Program-made: the position numbers and the translations under genes
In this document: positions 52,724 to 62,419 of the stretch, piece after piece
Layout of the letters: each line of letters begins with the position of its first letter
How positions within the stretch are numbered: the stretch's first letter is position 1
NCBI GenBank assembly: GCA_052161645.1
Contig: CP197414.1
Origin: Laterigemmans sp052161645
Lineage (GTDB): Bacteria; Planctomycetota; Planctomycetia; Pirellulales; Pirellulaceae
Length of the DNA: 64,000 bases
Reading direction: 5' to 3' (one strand)
Notes under the pieces: model-generated
Told to the model about the DNA's origin: nothing
Seen by the model: the letters and a program-made list of their open reading frames with translations, nothing else
Databases searched by the model: none

Positions 52724-52982
52724 AGAACATCACTTCCAGCGATCTTGGCGGGAGTATGCGCTGCGAGGTATCAAAGCAGTCAATAGAGACTGAACCTTGA
52801 CAAGCGGTTGCCAGAAAACTTTGCGGAAATCACTCGCAAACGGGTCCATCAACCCAAGGGCTTTCATCCGGCACTGGCGGAGACAAGCAAACACACCACG
52901 GAGGGGCGTGCGGATCGGCAACACCCTTCATGACCGATATCTCGTACCACCTCGGATACAATCGCGCCGGTGTGCACCGCGA

Positions 52983-53903
52983 TCAACTGATGAATTGCCG
53001 CAGATAGTTATAAGACTGACGCAATGAACGCACGCGATCCTCCAGCGTCTGTTCGTACGCTCGGTCCTCCACTTCGACGCACACCGGCCCTTGGTAGCCG
53101 GCGTCGGTCAGAGCGCTAAAGAACTTGCTCCAGTTGACATCGCCGAGCCCCGGCAACTTTGGTGAATGATAAAGATTGGGGTGCGCCATGATCCCCACTT
53201 CATCAAGCAAATGCTGATCGACACGGACATCCTTGGCATGCACGTGCGAGATGCGATCAGCAAATTCTCGCAAAGGTTTGACGTAGTCCATGTGCTGCCA
53301 AACCAAGTGCGAGGGGTCATAGTTTAGACCAAAATGCGGGTCGGGAATGGCGGCAAACATGCGTCGCCAAAATTGCGGATTGGAGGCCAAGTTCTTTCCC
53401 CCAGGCCACTCATCCGCGGTGAAGATCATCGGGCAATTTTCAATGCCCACGCGAACTTGATGTTGCGCCGCCCATTCGATCAGCGGGGTCCAGGTATCGA
53501 TAAAACGCGGCCAGTTATCTTCCACGCTGAGTTGCCAGTCGCGGCCCACAAACGTGTTGACCCGCTGCACACCCAAAGCCGTCGCGGCTTCGATCACGCG
53601 TCGTAAATGGGCTACCGCCGTGGCTGCTTCATCCGCCACGGGAGTTAGCGGATTGGGGTAATATCCCAGCCCCGAAATCTCCAGGCCGGCAGCGGAGAAC
53701 TTGTCCCGAATTCGCTCGGCCCCATTATCCGAGCTCATCATCTGCTCGATATCAATATGCGTAATCCCCGAGTAACGACGCTCCGCCGCCGATGGCGGCC
53801 AGCAACATACCTCCAGGCACTCATAGCCAATGTCCACGGCAATGCTTATTACTTCATCGAGCGAGAGATCGGGCAAGATCGCAGTCAAAAAGCCGAGTTG
53901 CAT
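52983..53903 (-). CDS. Sugar phosphate isomerase/epimerase (AP endonuclease 2 fold)
   Basis: 306 residues, start MQLGFLTAILPDLSLDEVISIA with AAGGA upstream. The metal residues of the TIM barrel are in RVGIENCP (Glu), FGLNYDPSHL (Asp, His), SHVHAKDVRV (His) and CVEVEDRAYEQ (Glu), so all metal sites appear present. Such proteins act on inositol, erythrulose-phosphate or other sugars. The substrate is not predictable. The flanking 340 bases before the GYF gene contain no gene I can support. Confidence 0.9.
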   Translation of the reverse strand: MQLGFLTAILPDLSLDEVISIAVDIGYECLEVCCWPPSAAERRYSGITHIDIEQMMSSDNGAERIRDKFSAAGLEISGLGYYPNPLTPVADEAATAVAHLRRVIEAATALGVQRVNTFVGRDWQLSVEDNWPRFIDTWTPLIEWAAQHQVRVGIENCPMIFTADEWPGGKNLASNPQFWRRMFAAIPDPHFGLNYDPSHLVWQHMDYVKPLREFADRISHVHAKDVRVDQHLLDEVGIMAHPNLYHSPKLPGLGDVNWSKFFSALTDAGYQGPVCVEVEDRAYEQTLEDRVRSLRQSYNYLRQFIS

Positions 53904-54246
53904 GGCTGGTTTATCCTTCTCATGTTTGATGATCTATTAAGGATCTAAAAGATAACATTTTGAACCGCGGGGATGTTGATCGGCGTAGCCGTTTTGCCCC
54001 AGCGACATGAGGAGAATTTAGCAAATGCGAACAGCGTAGTGCGGACTGGAAGAACGTTTAAAATCTTTCTGCCGGCGATTTCGCTGGCTTTTCTCAGTCG
54101 CGGTCAGTTATCTTAGATGCGATGGAACTGTAAACAGGAAGGAAAAGAGGCGGTCAAATTGCCCGCGGGGGTTTACTTTGCCTCCCCTTTTCACCCCACC
54201 AAGCCGTTGTTCCCCCTGGTTAGCAAATACCGCTGGGAGGCTATCG

Positions 54247-54465
54247 ATGAGCGCAGATTGGTTTTTCCTCAAGCACGGTTGGTTTCGCAAAGCCAAGAAG
54301 ATCGGTCCGATCGACGACCACGAGTTGTTGATTCGGATTGACCGAGGCGACATCCAACCCGACACGTTAGTTCAGAGTCAGACGAAGACTCGCGGTCGCT
54401 GGATCAGGATGGAGAAGATCAAACCGGCGCTGCAGCGTTGGACCGCCACCCATCCCGACTCGTAG
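54247..54465 (+). CDS. GYF_2 domain protein
   Basis: 72 residues from the ATG at 54247, with GGGAGG six bases upstream. The whole protein is a single GYF_2-like domain: GWFRKAKKIGPIDDHELLIRIDRGDIQPDTLVQ, then RWIRMEKIK. GYF_2 domains are abundant in planctomycetes and thought to bind Pro-rich peptides. It lies just before tRNA-Glu. Confidence 0.8.
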   Translation: MSADWFFLKHGWFRKAKKIGPIDDHELLIRIDRGDIQPDTLVQSQTKTRGRWIRMEKIKPALQRWTATHPDS

Positions 54466-54547
54466 CTACCGTCGCCACTCACCCGCGCGATAGCGGCCCT
54501 TCTAAAAACCACGACTTCCGCTAGACTGGCAAGTGCCAACTGGTACC

Positions 54548-54620
54548 GCCCCCTTCGTCTAGTGGCCCAGGACGCCGGATTCTCAGTCCGGAAACAGGGG
54601 TTCGATTCCCCTAGGGGGTA
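54548..54620 (+). tRNA. tRNA-Glu (CTC)
   Basis: 73 bases with all arms. Acceptor strands GCCCCCT and AGGGGGT, with a G1-U72 wobble; D arm GTCTAGTGGCCCAGGAC; anticodon stem CCGGA/TCCGG with loop TTCTCAG, anticodon CTC; T arm AGGGG TTCGATT CCCCT. The discriminator is A and CCA is not encoded. The 3' half overlaps antisense with the M56 gene. Confidence 0.95.
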
Positions 54621-57600
54621 CTTTGGCATCGCCAAGATCGGTTATTTTACCGCTCTCGGCGGTGAATTCGAAACAAAGCTCGGATTTTCCCAATGCCTGG
54701 TCCAGGCGCACCTGATAACGATACCCTGGAATCAAATTGGCGAGTTGAAATCGCCCCTGATCGTCGGTGTAAATCGGTTCGCCGTTGGAGGGTTCGGAGA
54801 TGATTAACTGCCAACGGTTACCCCATTTGCTACGGCCCGATGTTGCCAAAAGACGCAGCTTTTGGGCAGCGATCGGCTGCCCCTCTGTGCTGACGATCCG
54901 CCCCTCGGCTTGGCCGACCGGCTCCAATTCCAAGATGACGTTACGCTTGTCCGCGTCCAGTTCCGCAAAGCCAGCCAATTTGCCATCCGGACTATAGGCG
55001 CGCACCACGGAATCAGCTGGCCCCCGCATCACCAGAAAATTACCTGCCTGATCTGTTTTCGCTTGCCACTCACTAAAACCACTGCCTTTAGGGTTCGCAA
55101 ATAACTCAGCATTTTCGACCGGTGCTCCGTCCTGTTTTTGAACAACGAGTCCCGATAAACGCTGTTTGGCTTCCAACTCGACTGGCAGGGTGATTTCGAT
55201 CGCAGCTTCACCCGCGATTGTTACTTTTTTGGCCCGCCCTGCCCCCGGTGGTATGAGCGAATAAGTGCCATCCCCGAGCTGAAACTGATACTCTCCCTCG
55301 GCATTTGTCTCGATCCATCTGGCAACCGTTGGTTGAACAAACATTTTTCGGGAGTTTTCAGGGTTGGGTATTTCAACGTCAGGCAATTCGTCGAGCAAGC
55401 TCCCCTCCTGAATTAACGTAACCGCGCTGTTGGCGATCGGATCGCCCGTCGTTGCATTGATTAAGCGGCCGTAAAGCTTCGTGCCTTCGCGAAGCTGGAA
55501 ATCGATGTTGTTGACTGGCTGATTCGGGTAGACCGCAAAGCCGGTTTGCGCATTCGCAGCCCAATTGTCATCAACGATGGTTACTAAGTAGAGTTTATTA
55601 GCAGCAGCTCGAATCTCATACTCGCCATTCGCATCCGTTGCGTAGCGAACCAAAAAATCATCCGCAGAATAGTCCACTCCCGCAGCTCGAATCTCAATAC
55701 CCTCTACTGGGTTTCCGGCGACGTCGACAACCCGACCTCGAATCGGGACTAAGCGTCGCAACTTCACTTCAAGCAGACCGTCGTCGGCTACAGGATTGTA
55801 GATTCCACGAATCCGCTCGTATTGTTTCGAAAGTTGCCAAAACGTTACCTTGTCTCGCTGCCAAGCGGGCATCCAGTCGAACGTGGCGACACCTTCATCA
55901 TTGGTGACTGATTTGAATTGCCTTGAAATCACACCTAGGTTAAGGCGATCCAACTCACTTGCCTTCTTCAGCAGCCACGGGTATACCTCCAATCCCGATA
56001 TCGGTTGACTGTCATGGTTCATCGCTTTCACGGTAACCGGCGACGCTCCACTCAAGACTAATGTTTCCGGCTCCCCATCTGGAAATCGAGGCTCTCTGGA
56101 ATTGATGTCCGCCCGTTGCTCTCTCGATCGGGTGTAGATGCGGTAATCCAAACCTTCCTGATCTTTCCAAGCAGCTATCGCTTCGATCTTTTCACTTGCC
56201 GGTATCCGGACAGCGACTCGCCCGTTTGCGTCCGTGGTCTGGGCATCCAGATTGACGGGATAATCGAATTGAAAGGCTACGTTGGCATCTTTGATCGGCC
56301 GCTGTTGACGATCAACAACGATGACTTCGGCCAGCCGAGTCTCTTCCAGCGGTAACCGCAAATCGTCCGTTTGAAAGTTTGCGGCCACAGAGTTAAAGCG
56401 ATGCAAGGTGCTATTTTCTCCCGGTTTGTCAGTGGCCACAATGAAGGTGGAACCCAAATCTAGCTTGGCGAGCCGCACTCGAAAATCAAAGCGACCGGCC
56501 GCGTCGGTCTCCTGTGCGAGCACGACTCGGCCTTTTATTTCTACGCGGGCCCCTGCGACTGCGTTTCCTGACGAATCCACCACAATGCCCGCAATCCTCC
56601 GTTCGGGAAAGTTGGAGTTGCCAACGATTTCGGTTTCGGTTTTGTTTTCCGATGCTGGCTGGTCACCTTGTTGATCTTGCAAGACTGTCGCAGCTGCGAC
56701 CGCACCAAGCGGTGGAACTTGAGCCAGCACCATTGCGCTCATCAAAGCGGCTCCAAAGGCAAGGCAACCAATGAGCGATCGCGTCGATAAACGAGTCGGC
56801 ACGTTGCCGGCGCGCCCCGCCAGTAAACGACGAATCCTCCGCTCCAATTCACCTCCCGATGCCTGGCTGATCCCGACCGACGCCATATTCTTTTCCGACG
56901 TCATCAATCTTTCGGCCATTGTGACCAGCGACCAAGCGTAGTCTCGCGGAGAAGTCTGCGAGTTCAACACCACATCATCGCAGATCAATTCGCGGGTCTG
57001 CGCAATTTTGGCTGACGAAAGCCATACCAACGGATTCCACCAATAGAGCGTGGTTGTGATCATTTGCAGCGCGACAACCCATTGGTCACGCCTAGCAGCA
57101 TGCCCCAGCTCATGCGTCAACATCGCAATGATCTGTTTTTCGCTAAAGGTGTCTTGTAACGCGACCGGCAAAACCACCTTGGGTTCAAAAAATCCAACCA
57201 CAATCGGCGAACATACTTGCTGAGAAATCAGCAGCCGCGGAACTTTGCAAATTCCTAATTGTTGACAAGCGGCTCGGTATGTTTCCGCGAGAACTGCTTC
57301 CTGATTCACTCGGCAGGTAGCCAGCATGCGGCGCGCTCTCACCAAGTCACGCACTCTAAATGCGGCAAAGTAAAAAGTGCCGGCCAACCAGACGACCACC
57401 AAGCCAACAGCCGCGATGATTGCAAAAGGCAGGTTGCTAAAAACACCTCCGCTCTCTTCGGCATGGTCGTTGGCCGCTTCAGGGAACTGGTCGGCCAGCT
57501 CAACGACTGGTCCGCCGGCCGCGCTAACATCGGTTTTTCCATGCCCAACTGATGCCGGAGTGTTTTCGCTCTGAGTCGCTAAGCCAGAGGAATTTGAAAT

Positions 57601-57891
57601 GCGGAAGTCAGAATTTGAAAGCCAGGTATCAGGTTGATCGGCGATAACGAGTTCGTTAACTCGCGGCCTCTCTCGATCTGCAAGCCCGGATAGTTGCCCC
57701 AGCGGAATCGTCACGCCCAAGCCGACGACAAGTGGTGCCAGCAGGCAAGCTAGCAGACCGGCGACCAGGATAGCGTGCTTCCGCGGCAGTTGCCTGACAA
57801 AGCATGAGCAGAGCAGCGATCCCGACGTTGCCAAGCAAGCAGCGATAGCCAGATTCAAGGCGAGCAGCAAGGTAGTCTCAAGCGTTGGCAT
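54583..57891 (-). CDS. M56 peptidase (BlaR1-like) with carboxypeptidase regulatory-like repeats
   Basis: 1102 residues from the ATG at 57891, with AAGGA eight bases upstream. Residues 1-300 are the BlaR1-like M56 part: membrane helices near 5-30, 40-62 and 135-155, and the metalloprotease motif MLTHELGHAARRDQW. Another helix near 385-410 is followed by about eight carboxypeptidase D regulatory-like beta-sandwich domains (for example GIVVDSSGNAVAGARVEIKGRV). It forms a pair with blaI, with a gap of four bases, and probably senses a cell-surface signal and cuts BlaI. The final dozen residues (VPPRGIEPLFPD) are coded by the antisense strand of tRNA-Glu. Confidence 0.88.
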   Translation of the reverse strand: MPTLETTLLLALNLAIAACLATSGSLLCSCFVRQLPRKHAILVAGLLACLLAPLVVGLGVTIPLGQLSGLADRERPRVNELVIADQPDTWLSNSDFRISNSSGLATQSENTPASVGHGKTDVSAAGGPVVELADQFPEAANDHAEESGGVFSNLPFAIIAAVGLVVVWLAGTFYFAAFRVRDLVRARRMLATCRVNQEAVLAETYRAACQQLGICKVPRLLISQQVCSPIVVGFFEPKVVLPVALQDTFSEKQIIAMLTHELGHAARRDQWVVALQMITTTLYWWNPLVWLSSAKIAQTRELICDDVVLNSQTSPRDYAWSLVTMAERLMTSEKNMASVGISQASGGELERRIRRLLAGRAGNVPTRLSTRSLIGCLAFGAALMSAMVLAQVPPLGAVAAATVLQDQQGDQPASENKTETEIVGNSNFPERRIAGIVVDSSGNAVAGARVEIKGRVVLAQETDAAGRFDFRVRLAKLDLGSTFIVATDKPGENSTLHRFNSVAANFQTDDLRLPLEETRLAEVIVVDRQQRPIKDANVAFQFDYPVNLDAQTTDANGRVAVRIPASEKIEAIAAWKDQEGLDYRIYTRSREQRADINSREPRFPDGEPETLVLSGASPVTVKAMNHDSQPISGLEVYPWLLKKASELDRLNLGVISRQFKSVTNDEGVATFDWMPAWQRDKVTFWQLSKQYERIRGIYNPVADDGLLEVKLRRLVPIRGRVVDVAGNPVEGIEIRAAGVDYSADDFLVRYATDANGEYEIRAAANKLYLVTIVDDNWAANAQTGFAVYPNQPVNNIDFQLREGTKLYGRLINATTGDPIANSAVTLIQEGSLLDELPDVEIPNPENSRKMFVQPTVARWIETNAEGEYQFQLGDGTYSLIPPGAGRAKKVTIAGEAAIEITLPVELEAKQRLSGLVVQKQDGAPVENAELFANPKGSGFSEWQAKTDQAGNFLVMRGPADSVVRAYSPDGKLAGFAELDADKRNVILELEPVGQAEGRIVSTEGQPIAAQKLRLLATSGRSKWGNRWQLIISEPSNGEPIYTDDQGRFQLANLIPGYRYQVRLDQALGKSELCFEFTAESGKITDLGDAKVPPRGIEPLFPD

Positions 57892-57895
57892 TGGA

Positions 57896-58306
57896 TCATT
57901 CCTTACCGTGGCGGGATTCAGAATCAATTTGTTGACTGAGCAGCGATTTGAGCTGTTCAATTTCGCTGGCCGAAACCTTTTGGGAACCCAACAAGCTCAG
58001 CAGAAAACTAGCCGGGGAGCCGTCGAAGTACTCGCCGACGAACTCGGCGGAGAGTTGTGCCTCGGTCGTTTGACGATCGACGTTGGCAAAATAGCGAAAG
58101 AGCCCAGCCTGCTTTTCCCGCCGCAGCCAATTTCGCTTCTCAAGCCGATCCACCAAATTCAACACCGTCGTGCGGCTGACCGCGCGGCGCTGGCAGATGG
58201 CGGTCCAGATTTCGGCAACGGTCAGCCCCGCCGTGGCATCCCACAACAACCGCATGATCTCGAACTGTGCGGACGTTAAAGTCCCTTCCTGACGCGACAC
58301 GAGCAT
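57896..58306 (-). CDS. BlaI/MecI/CopY family transcriptional repressor
   Basis: 136 residues. The winged-helix part LTSAQFEIMRLLWDATAGLTVAEIWTAI and SRTTVLNLVDRLEKRNWLRREK are typical of BlaI. The protein dimerises at its C-terminus and is cut by its partner protease. A palindrome sits just upstream (58324-58337). The M56 gene follows, so the pair should autoregulate. Confidence 0.92.
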   Translation of the reverse strand: MLVSRQEGTLTSAQFEIMRLLWDATAGLTVAEIWTAICQRRAVSRTTVLNLVDRLEKRNWLRREKQAGLFRYFANVDRQTTEAQLSAEFVGEYFDGSPASFLLSLLGSQKVSASEIEQLKSLLSQQIDSESRHGKE

Positions 58307-58323
58307 TCTCCCAAAAGTGACCT

Positions 58324-58337
58324 ACGACACCTGTCGT
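58324..58337. promoter_or_regulatory. Palindromic operator candidate of the BlaI pair
   Basis: ACGACACCTGTCGT has perfect six-base arms (ACGACA and TGTCGT) around two bases and lies 18 bases upstream of the blaI start. Its position and TNNNACA-like symmetry fit a BlaI operator. A second palindrome, GACGCGCGTC, occurs at about 58360. Confidence 0.6.
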
Positions 58338-58483
58338 CTGCCCAATGGTAAACATGCCGACGCGCGTCGTCAATCGTTTTGCGAGATTTCATTCTGCCAG
58401 CTTGCAGCTCGCAGCCATCTACCCCGACGGCTGCCCCTGCCAACTGCCGGTGGTCCAGCTGCCGGGGGCCAGCTGGTCGTCGC

Positions 58484-61291
58484 TCAGCCCTTGACGGCCA
58501 GATTGATCATCCGTCCGGGCACGACAATCGTCTTCATGATCTGTTTGCCGGCGATCACTTCTTGGATCCGCTCGTTGGCCAGCGCGGCGGCCAAAACTTG
58601 GTCTTTATCCCAGTCAGCCGGCACGGTGATCTTGGCTCGCAGCTTGCCGTTGACCTGAACGGGAAGTTCCAGAGTCGACTCCACCAGCGCCTGCTCATCC
58701 CAAGCTGGCCAAGGTACGTAGGCCAACGTTTCCGCATGCCCCAGCAAGTGCCAAAGTTCCTCAGCGATGTGAGGCGCGTAGGGGCTGAGCAGCAACACGA
58801 ACTGCTCCATCGCGATGCGGGGACGGACCGTCTCACGAGTAAAGAAGTTGACGAACTCCATCATCCTGGCGATCGCCGTATTAAAGCTGAGTGATTCCGT
58901 GTCTTCGGTCAGCGCGCGGATCGTGCGATGCAAGACACGGTTTGCCTCTTCGCTGGGAGGTTGATCGACGACTGCCGATGACAGTTTCAATTCCTCGGCT
59001 TTCGAGTCGACGATCATTCGCCAAACGCGATCGAGAAAATTTCGGACGCCACCAACGCCAGCCATGTTCCAAGGCTTGGTCGCTTCCAGGGGGCCCATAA
59101 ACATCTCATATAACCGCAGCGAATCGGCGCCGTAATCACGAACGATGCTGTCGGGGTTGACCACGTTGCCGCGACTCTTGGACATCTTGAATGTTCGCGC
59201 GTCGATGCGAATTTGCGGATCGGATTTGAGGACGAAGTGATCTCCGACTTTCTCCACCTCGCCCTCTTCCACTCGATTCGCTTGCAACAGGTTGCCGGCG
59301 GCGTCCAGTGGTTGGCGTTCTTCGTTCTCGTGGACTTCGCTGAGCGAGACGAACTGGCCTTCGCTATTTTGATAAGCGGTGTACTCCAACTCGCCCAGGA
59401 TCATCCCCTGGTTCACAAGACGTTTGAATGGTTCTGGGGACGAGACGTAGCCGCGATCGAACAGCACTTTGTGCCAGAAACGCGAGTAAAGTAGGTGCAG
59501 CACGGCGTGCTCGGCGCCACCCACGTAGAGGTCGACCGGCATCCAAGCTTGTTCTTTGGCGGGATCGACAAATTGCTCGGTGTTGCCCGGATCGAGATAG
59601 CGGAGGAAGTACCAGCAGGAACCGGCCCACTGCGGCATGGTGTTGGTTTCGCGTTTGTAGCGCTTACCATCAAGCTGAACGTAGAGCCAATCGTCACTCG
59701 CTTTCTCCAGCGGTGGCTCGGGCCGGCCATGCGGCTTGAAGTCGTCGAGGTGAGGCAAGTCGACTGGTAATTGCTCTGCGGGCACGGCACGTTTTCGGCC
59801 GGTGCGATTTCCCTCCGCATCAATTTCGTGCAAGACCGGAAACGGCTCGCCCCAAAATCGTTGGCGACTGAACAACCAATCTCGCAGCTTGTAGTTAACC
59901 GCTTGGCGGGCCACGCCCGCTTGGTTGAGAGCGGCGGTGATCTGTTCTTTGACTTGAGCGGTGGGGAGACCGTCATAAGGTCCGCTGGAAATCGCCGTGC
60001 CATGCCCGGCAAAGCATTCCTCGGTGTCGCCATCGGCGGCTTGCACCACGCGGATGATTGGCAGCTGGAAACGAACGGCAAATTCGTGATCGCGGGTATC
60101 GTGCGCGGGCACCGCCATGATCGCCCCCGTGCCGTAGCTGGCCAGCACGTAATCGGCGACCCAAATCGGAATCGGTTGGCCGTTGACGGGATTGATGGCG
60201 TAACCACCGGTGAACACGCCGGTCTTCGACTTATCCCCTTCGGTGCGTTCGCGATCACTCTTGAAGGAAGCGACCTCACAATACTTCTGCACCTCGCTCG
60301 CCTGCGCCGCCGTGGTCAGTTGTTCGACCAGCGGGTGTTCGGGTGCGATCACCATGTAGGTGGCGCCGTAGAGCGTGTCGGGACGCGTGGTGTAGACGCG
60401 CAGCGCCGATGTCGGCTTGGCGGGAAAACCCGAGGCTTGCCGCTCGGCTTGCCAAGCGGCAAAGTCTTCGCTGGCTCCGACATAAAAATCGACTTCAGCA
60501 CCCGTGCTGCGACCAATCCAGTCGTGCTGCAGTTTCTTAATGCCGGTGGGCCAATCGAGATCATCCAGGCCATCGAGCAACCGTTCGGCGTAGGAAGTAA
60601 TTCGCAGCATCCACTGTCTTAGGGGCAGGCGCTGCACGGGATGGTCGCCCCGCTCGCTGCGTCCATCGACAACCTCTTCGTTAGCCAGCACCGTACCCAA
60701 GGCGGGACACCAATTCACCAAGGCGTCGTCCTCGTAGGCCAAGCGGTGTTCGTCTTGAAATTGCTCCACCGCTTCTTCTCCAGCGGCACGAACTTCGGCC
60801 GGGATGGGCAACTCGGCGATCGGCCGGCCCCGCTGGGTTTCGGGATCAAACCAAGTGTCGTAGAGCACGGTGAAAATCCACTGCGTCCAGCGGACGTATT
60901 GCACATCGGTCGTCGCCAACGAGCGGTCCCAGTCGTAGCTGAAACCCAACATCTTTAATTGACGAGTGAACTCGGCGATGTTCTTCTCAGTGTTGACGCG
61001 TGGATGCTCACCGGTCCGGATGGCATGCTCTTCCGCTGGCAGACCGAACGCATCAAACCCCATGGGGTGCAAGCAATCGCGTCCCCGCATGCGGGCAAAA
61101 CGACACACGATATCGGTTGCCGTGTAACCTTCCGGGTGGCCAACATGCAACCCTTCGCCACTGGGGTATGGAAACATGTCCAGTACATAAAGTTTGTCAG
61201 CCCCGGGCGTTTCGGGCGCGCGAAACGTTTTATGTTCTTCCCAGTAAGCTTGCCAGCGAGGCTCAATTTCGGATGGGTTATAGCGTGGCAT
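58484..61291 (-). CDS. leuS: Leucyl-tRNA synthetase
   Basis: 935 residues. The class I signatures are HVGHPEGYTATDI (HIGH) near residue 47 and FKMSKSRGNVVNPDS (KMSKS) near residue 650. The CP1 editing domain contains TTRPDTLYGATYMVIAPEHPL. The C-terminal anticodon-binding domain ends AKITVPADWDKDQVLAAALANERIQEV. Normal length for bacteria. The gene is divergent from map. Confidence 0.97.
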   Translation of the reverse strand: MPRYNPSEIEPRWQAYWEEHKTFRAPETPGADKLYVLDMFPYPSGEGLHVGHPEGYTATDIVCRFARMRGRDCLHPMGFDAFGLPAEEHAIRTGEHPRVNTEKNIAEFTRQLKMLGFSYDWDRSLATTDVQYVRWTQWIFTVLYDTWFDPETQRGRPIAELPIPAEVRAAGEEAVEQFQDEHRLAYEDDALVNWCPALGTVLANEEVVDGRSERGDHPVQRLPLRQWMLRITSYAERLLDGLDDLDWPTGIKKLQHDWIGRSTGAEVDFYVGASEDFAAWQAERQASGFPAKPTSALRVYTTRPDTLYGATYMVIAPEHPLVEQLTTAAQASEVQKYCEVASFKSDRERTEGDKSKTGVFTGGYAINPVNGQPIPIWVADYVLASYGTGAIMAVPAHDTRDHEFAVRFQLPIIRVVQAADGDTEECFAGHGTAISSGPYDGLPTAQVKEQITAALNQAGVARQAVNYKLRDWLFSRQRFWGEPFPVLHEIDAEGNRTGRKRAVPAEQLPVDLPHLDDFKPHGRPEPPLEKASDDWLYVQLDGKRYKRETNTMPQWAGSCWYFLRYLDPGNTEQFVDPAKEQAWMPVDLYVGGAEHAVLHLLYSRFWHKVLFDRGYVSSPEPFKRLVNQGMILGELEYTAYQNSEGQFVSLSEVHENEERQPLDAAGNLLQANRVEEGEVEKVGDHFVLKSDPQIRIDARTFKMSKSRGNVVNPDSIVRDYGADSLRLYEMFMGPLEATKPWNMAGVGGVRNFLDRVWRMIVDSKAEELKLSSAVVDQPPSEEANRVLHRTIRALTEDTESLSFNTAIARMMEFVNFFTRETVRPRIAMEQFVLLLSPYAPHIAEELWHLLGHAETLAYVPWPAWDEQALVESTLELPVQVNGKLRAKITVPADWDKDQVLAAALANERIQEVIAGKQIMKTIVVPGRMINLAVKG

Positions 61292-61440
61292 AGTCCGACA
61301 CGATGCTGAGATAGGATATTCCGTACGACCCGCAGTGTATCGAAGTCAACCGGTTATCGGAACGACCGGTCAGTAGGCCAATCCTCGTTGATCTGCTAAT
61401 ATTGCTCAATGAACCCTCTATAATTCCGAGAAGAGATTCC

Positions 61441-62244
61441 ATGTTGCATAATAAGACCCGCAACAAATTGATCCTGACCGCCGCCGGACGCGACGCGATG
61501 CGCCGCGCCGGTGCCTTCAACGCTCAGTTGCTGGATTTCGTCAGACCTCAGGTGCAGGCAGGAGTCAGCACCGCTGAGATTGATCGATTGATTCACGAGT
61601 ATACATTAGACCACGGCCATCGCCCGGCGACGCTCGGCTATCAAGGTTTCAGCCGCAGCTGCTGCACCAGCGTCAATGATGTGATCTGCCACGGAATACC
61701 GGGCGATTACGAACTTCGCGAAGGCGATATCGTAAATGTCGACCTGACGACCGTGGTTGATGGGTGGTTTGGAGATCAAAGCGAAACGTTTCTGATCGAA
61801 CCGGTCAGCGACTTGTCGCGGGCCGTCACGCAGTGCGCGTTCGATTGTCTGCATCTGGCAATTGAAAATCTCACACCGGGCTGCCGCGTGGCCACGATCG
61901 GTGAGACGATTGTCCCCGAAGCCCATCGCCGTGGCTTTACCGTGGTCCGCGAGTACGTCGGCCACGGACTGGGTCGAAACTTTCATCAAGATCCCTCAAT
62001 CCCCCACTATCCCAACCGTCAAAGTCGCGTCGACCGCTTGCTGCCTGGAATCGCCTTTACGGTCGAACCGATGATCAACGGTGGTAGCCGGTTTACCAAA
62101 CTGGACAAAGCCGATGGCTGGACAGTCCGCACCAAGGATGGCATGCCGTCGGCTCAGTTCGAGCACACTATCTTAATGACCGAAGATGGTCCAGAGATTC
62201 TCACCACCACGGAGCACGGGCCACAACGTGGTCATCAGTTCTAA
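61441..62244 (+). CDS. map: Methionine aminopeptidase, type I
   Basis: 267 residues from the ATG at 61441, with AAGAGA upstream; the frame extends to 61402 with a TTG. It removes the initiator Met. Metal ligands: NVDLTTVVDGWFGD (Asp), YVGHGLGRNFH (His), FTVEPMINGG (Glu) and SAQFEHTI (Glu); the substrate loop PATLGYQGFSRSCCTSVNDVICHGIP is typical. It is a lone copy here, not part of a ribosomal operon. Confidence 0.95.
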   Translation: MLHNKTRNKLILTAAGRDAMRRAGAFNAQLLDFVRPQVQAGVSTAEIDRLIHEYTLDHGHRPATLGYQGFSRSCCTSVNDVICHGIPGDYELREGDIVNVDLTTVVDGWFGDQSETFLIEPVSDLSRAVTQCAFDCLHLAIENLTPGCRVATIGETIVPEAHRRGFTVVREYVGHGLGRNFHQDPSIPHYPNRQSRVDRLLPGIAFTVEPMINGGSRFTKLDKADGWTVRTKDGMPSAQFEHTILMTEDGPEILTTTEHGPQRGHQF

Positions 62245-62419
62245 GTAGTAGCTCTAAGTAAGAGTTCTCAGATTCGAGCACTGCGGTGCTGGACGAAACC
62301 ACCCTGTAGATGTAGCGTTTGCTTGCGTTCTGCTTTGGGGGTATGCTTTGAATCGAGAAGTGCTGTCCGCGGGCAGCGGTTCCCCGTTCCACATACTGCC
62401 CCTCCGCAAGGTACTCGAC

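Noticed and set aside
52797..53027. Frames in the gap upstream of the chemoreceptor gene (plus 76 codons, minus 64 codons)
   Set aside because: No ribosome site and no recognisable composition; the plus one runs into the sugar isomerase gene.
59771..60622. Plus-strand frame of 283 codons
   Set aside because: Antisense to leuS.
61419..61424. Perfect TATAAT just before map
   Set aside because: There is no matching -35 at 16-18 bases and the start codon is only 17 bases away, so the leader would be too short to hold its ribosome site.
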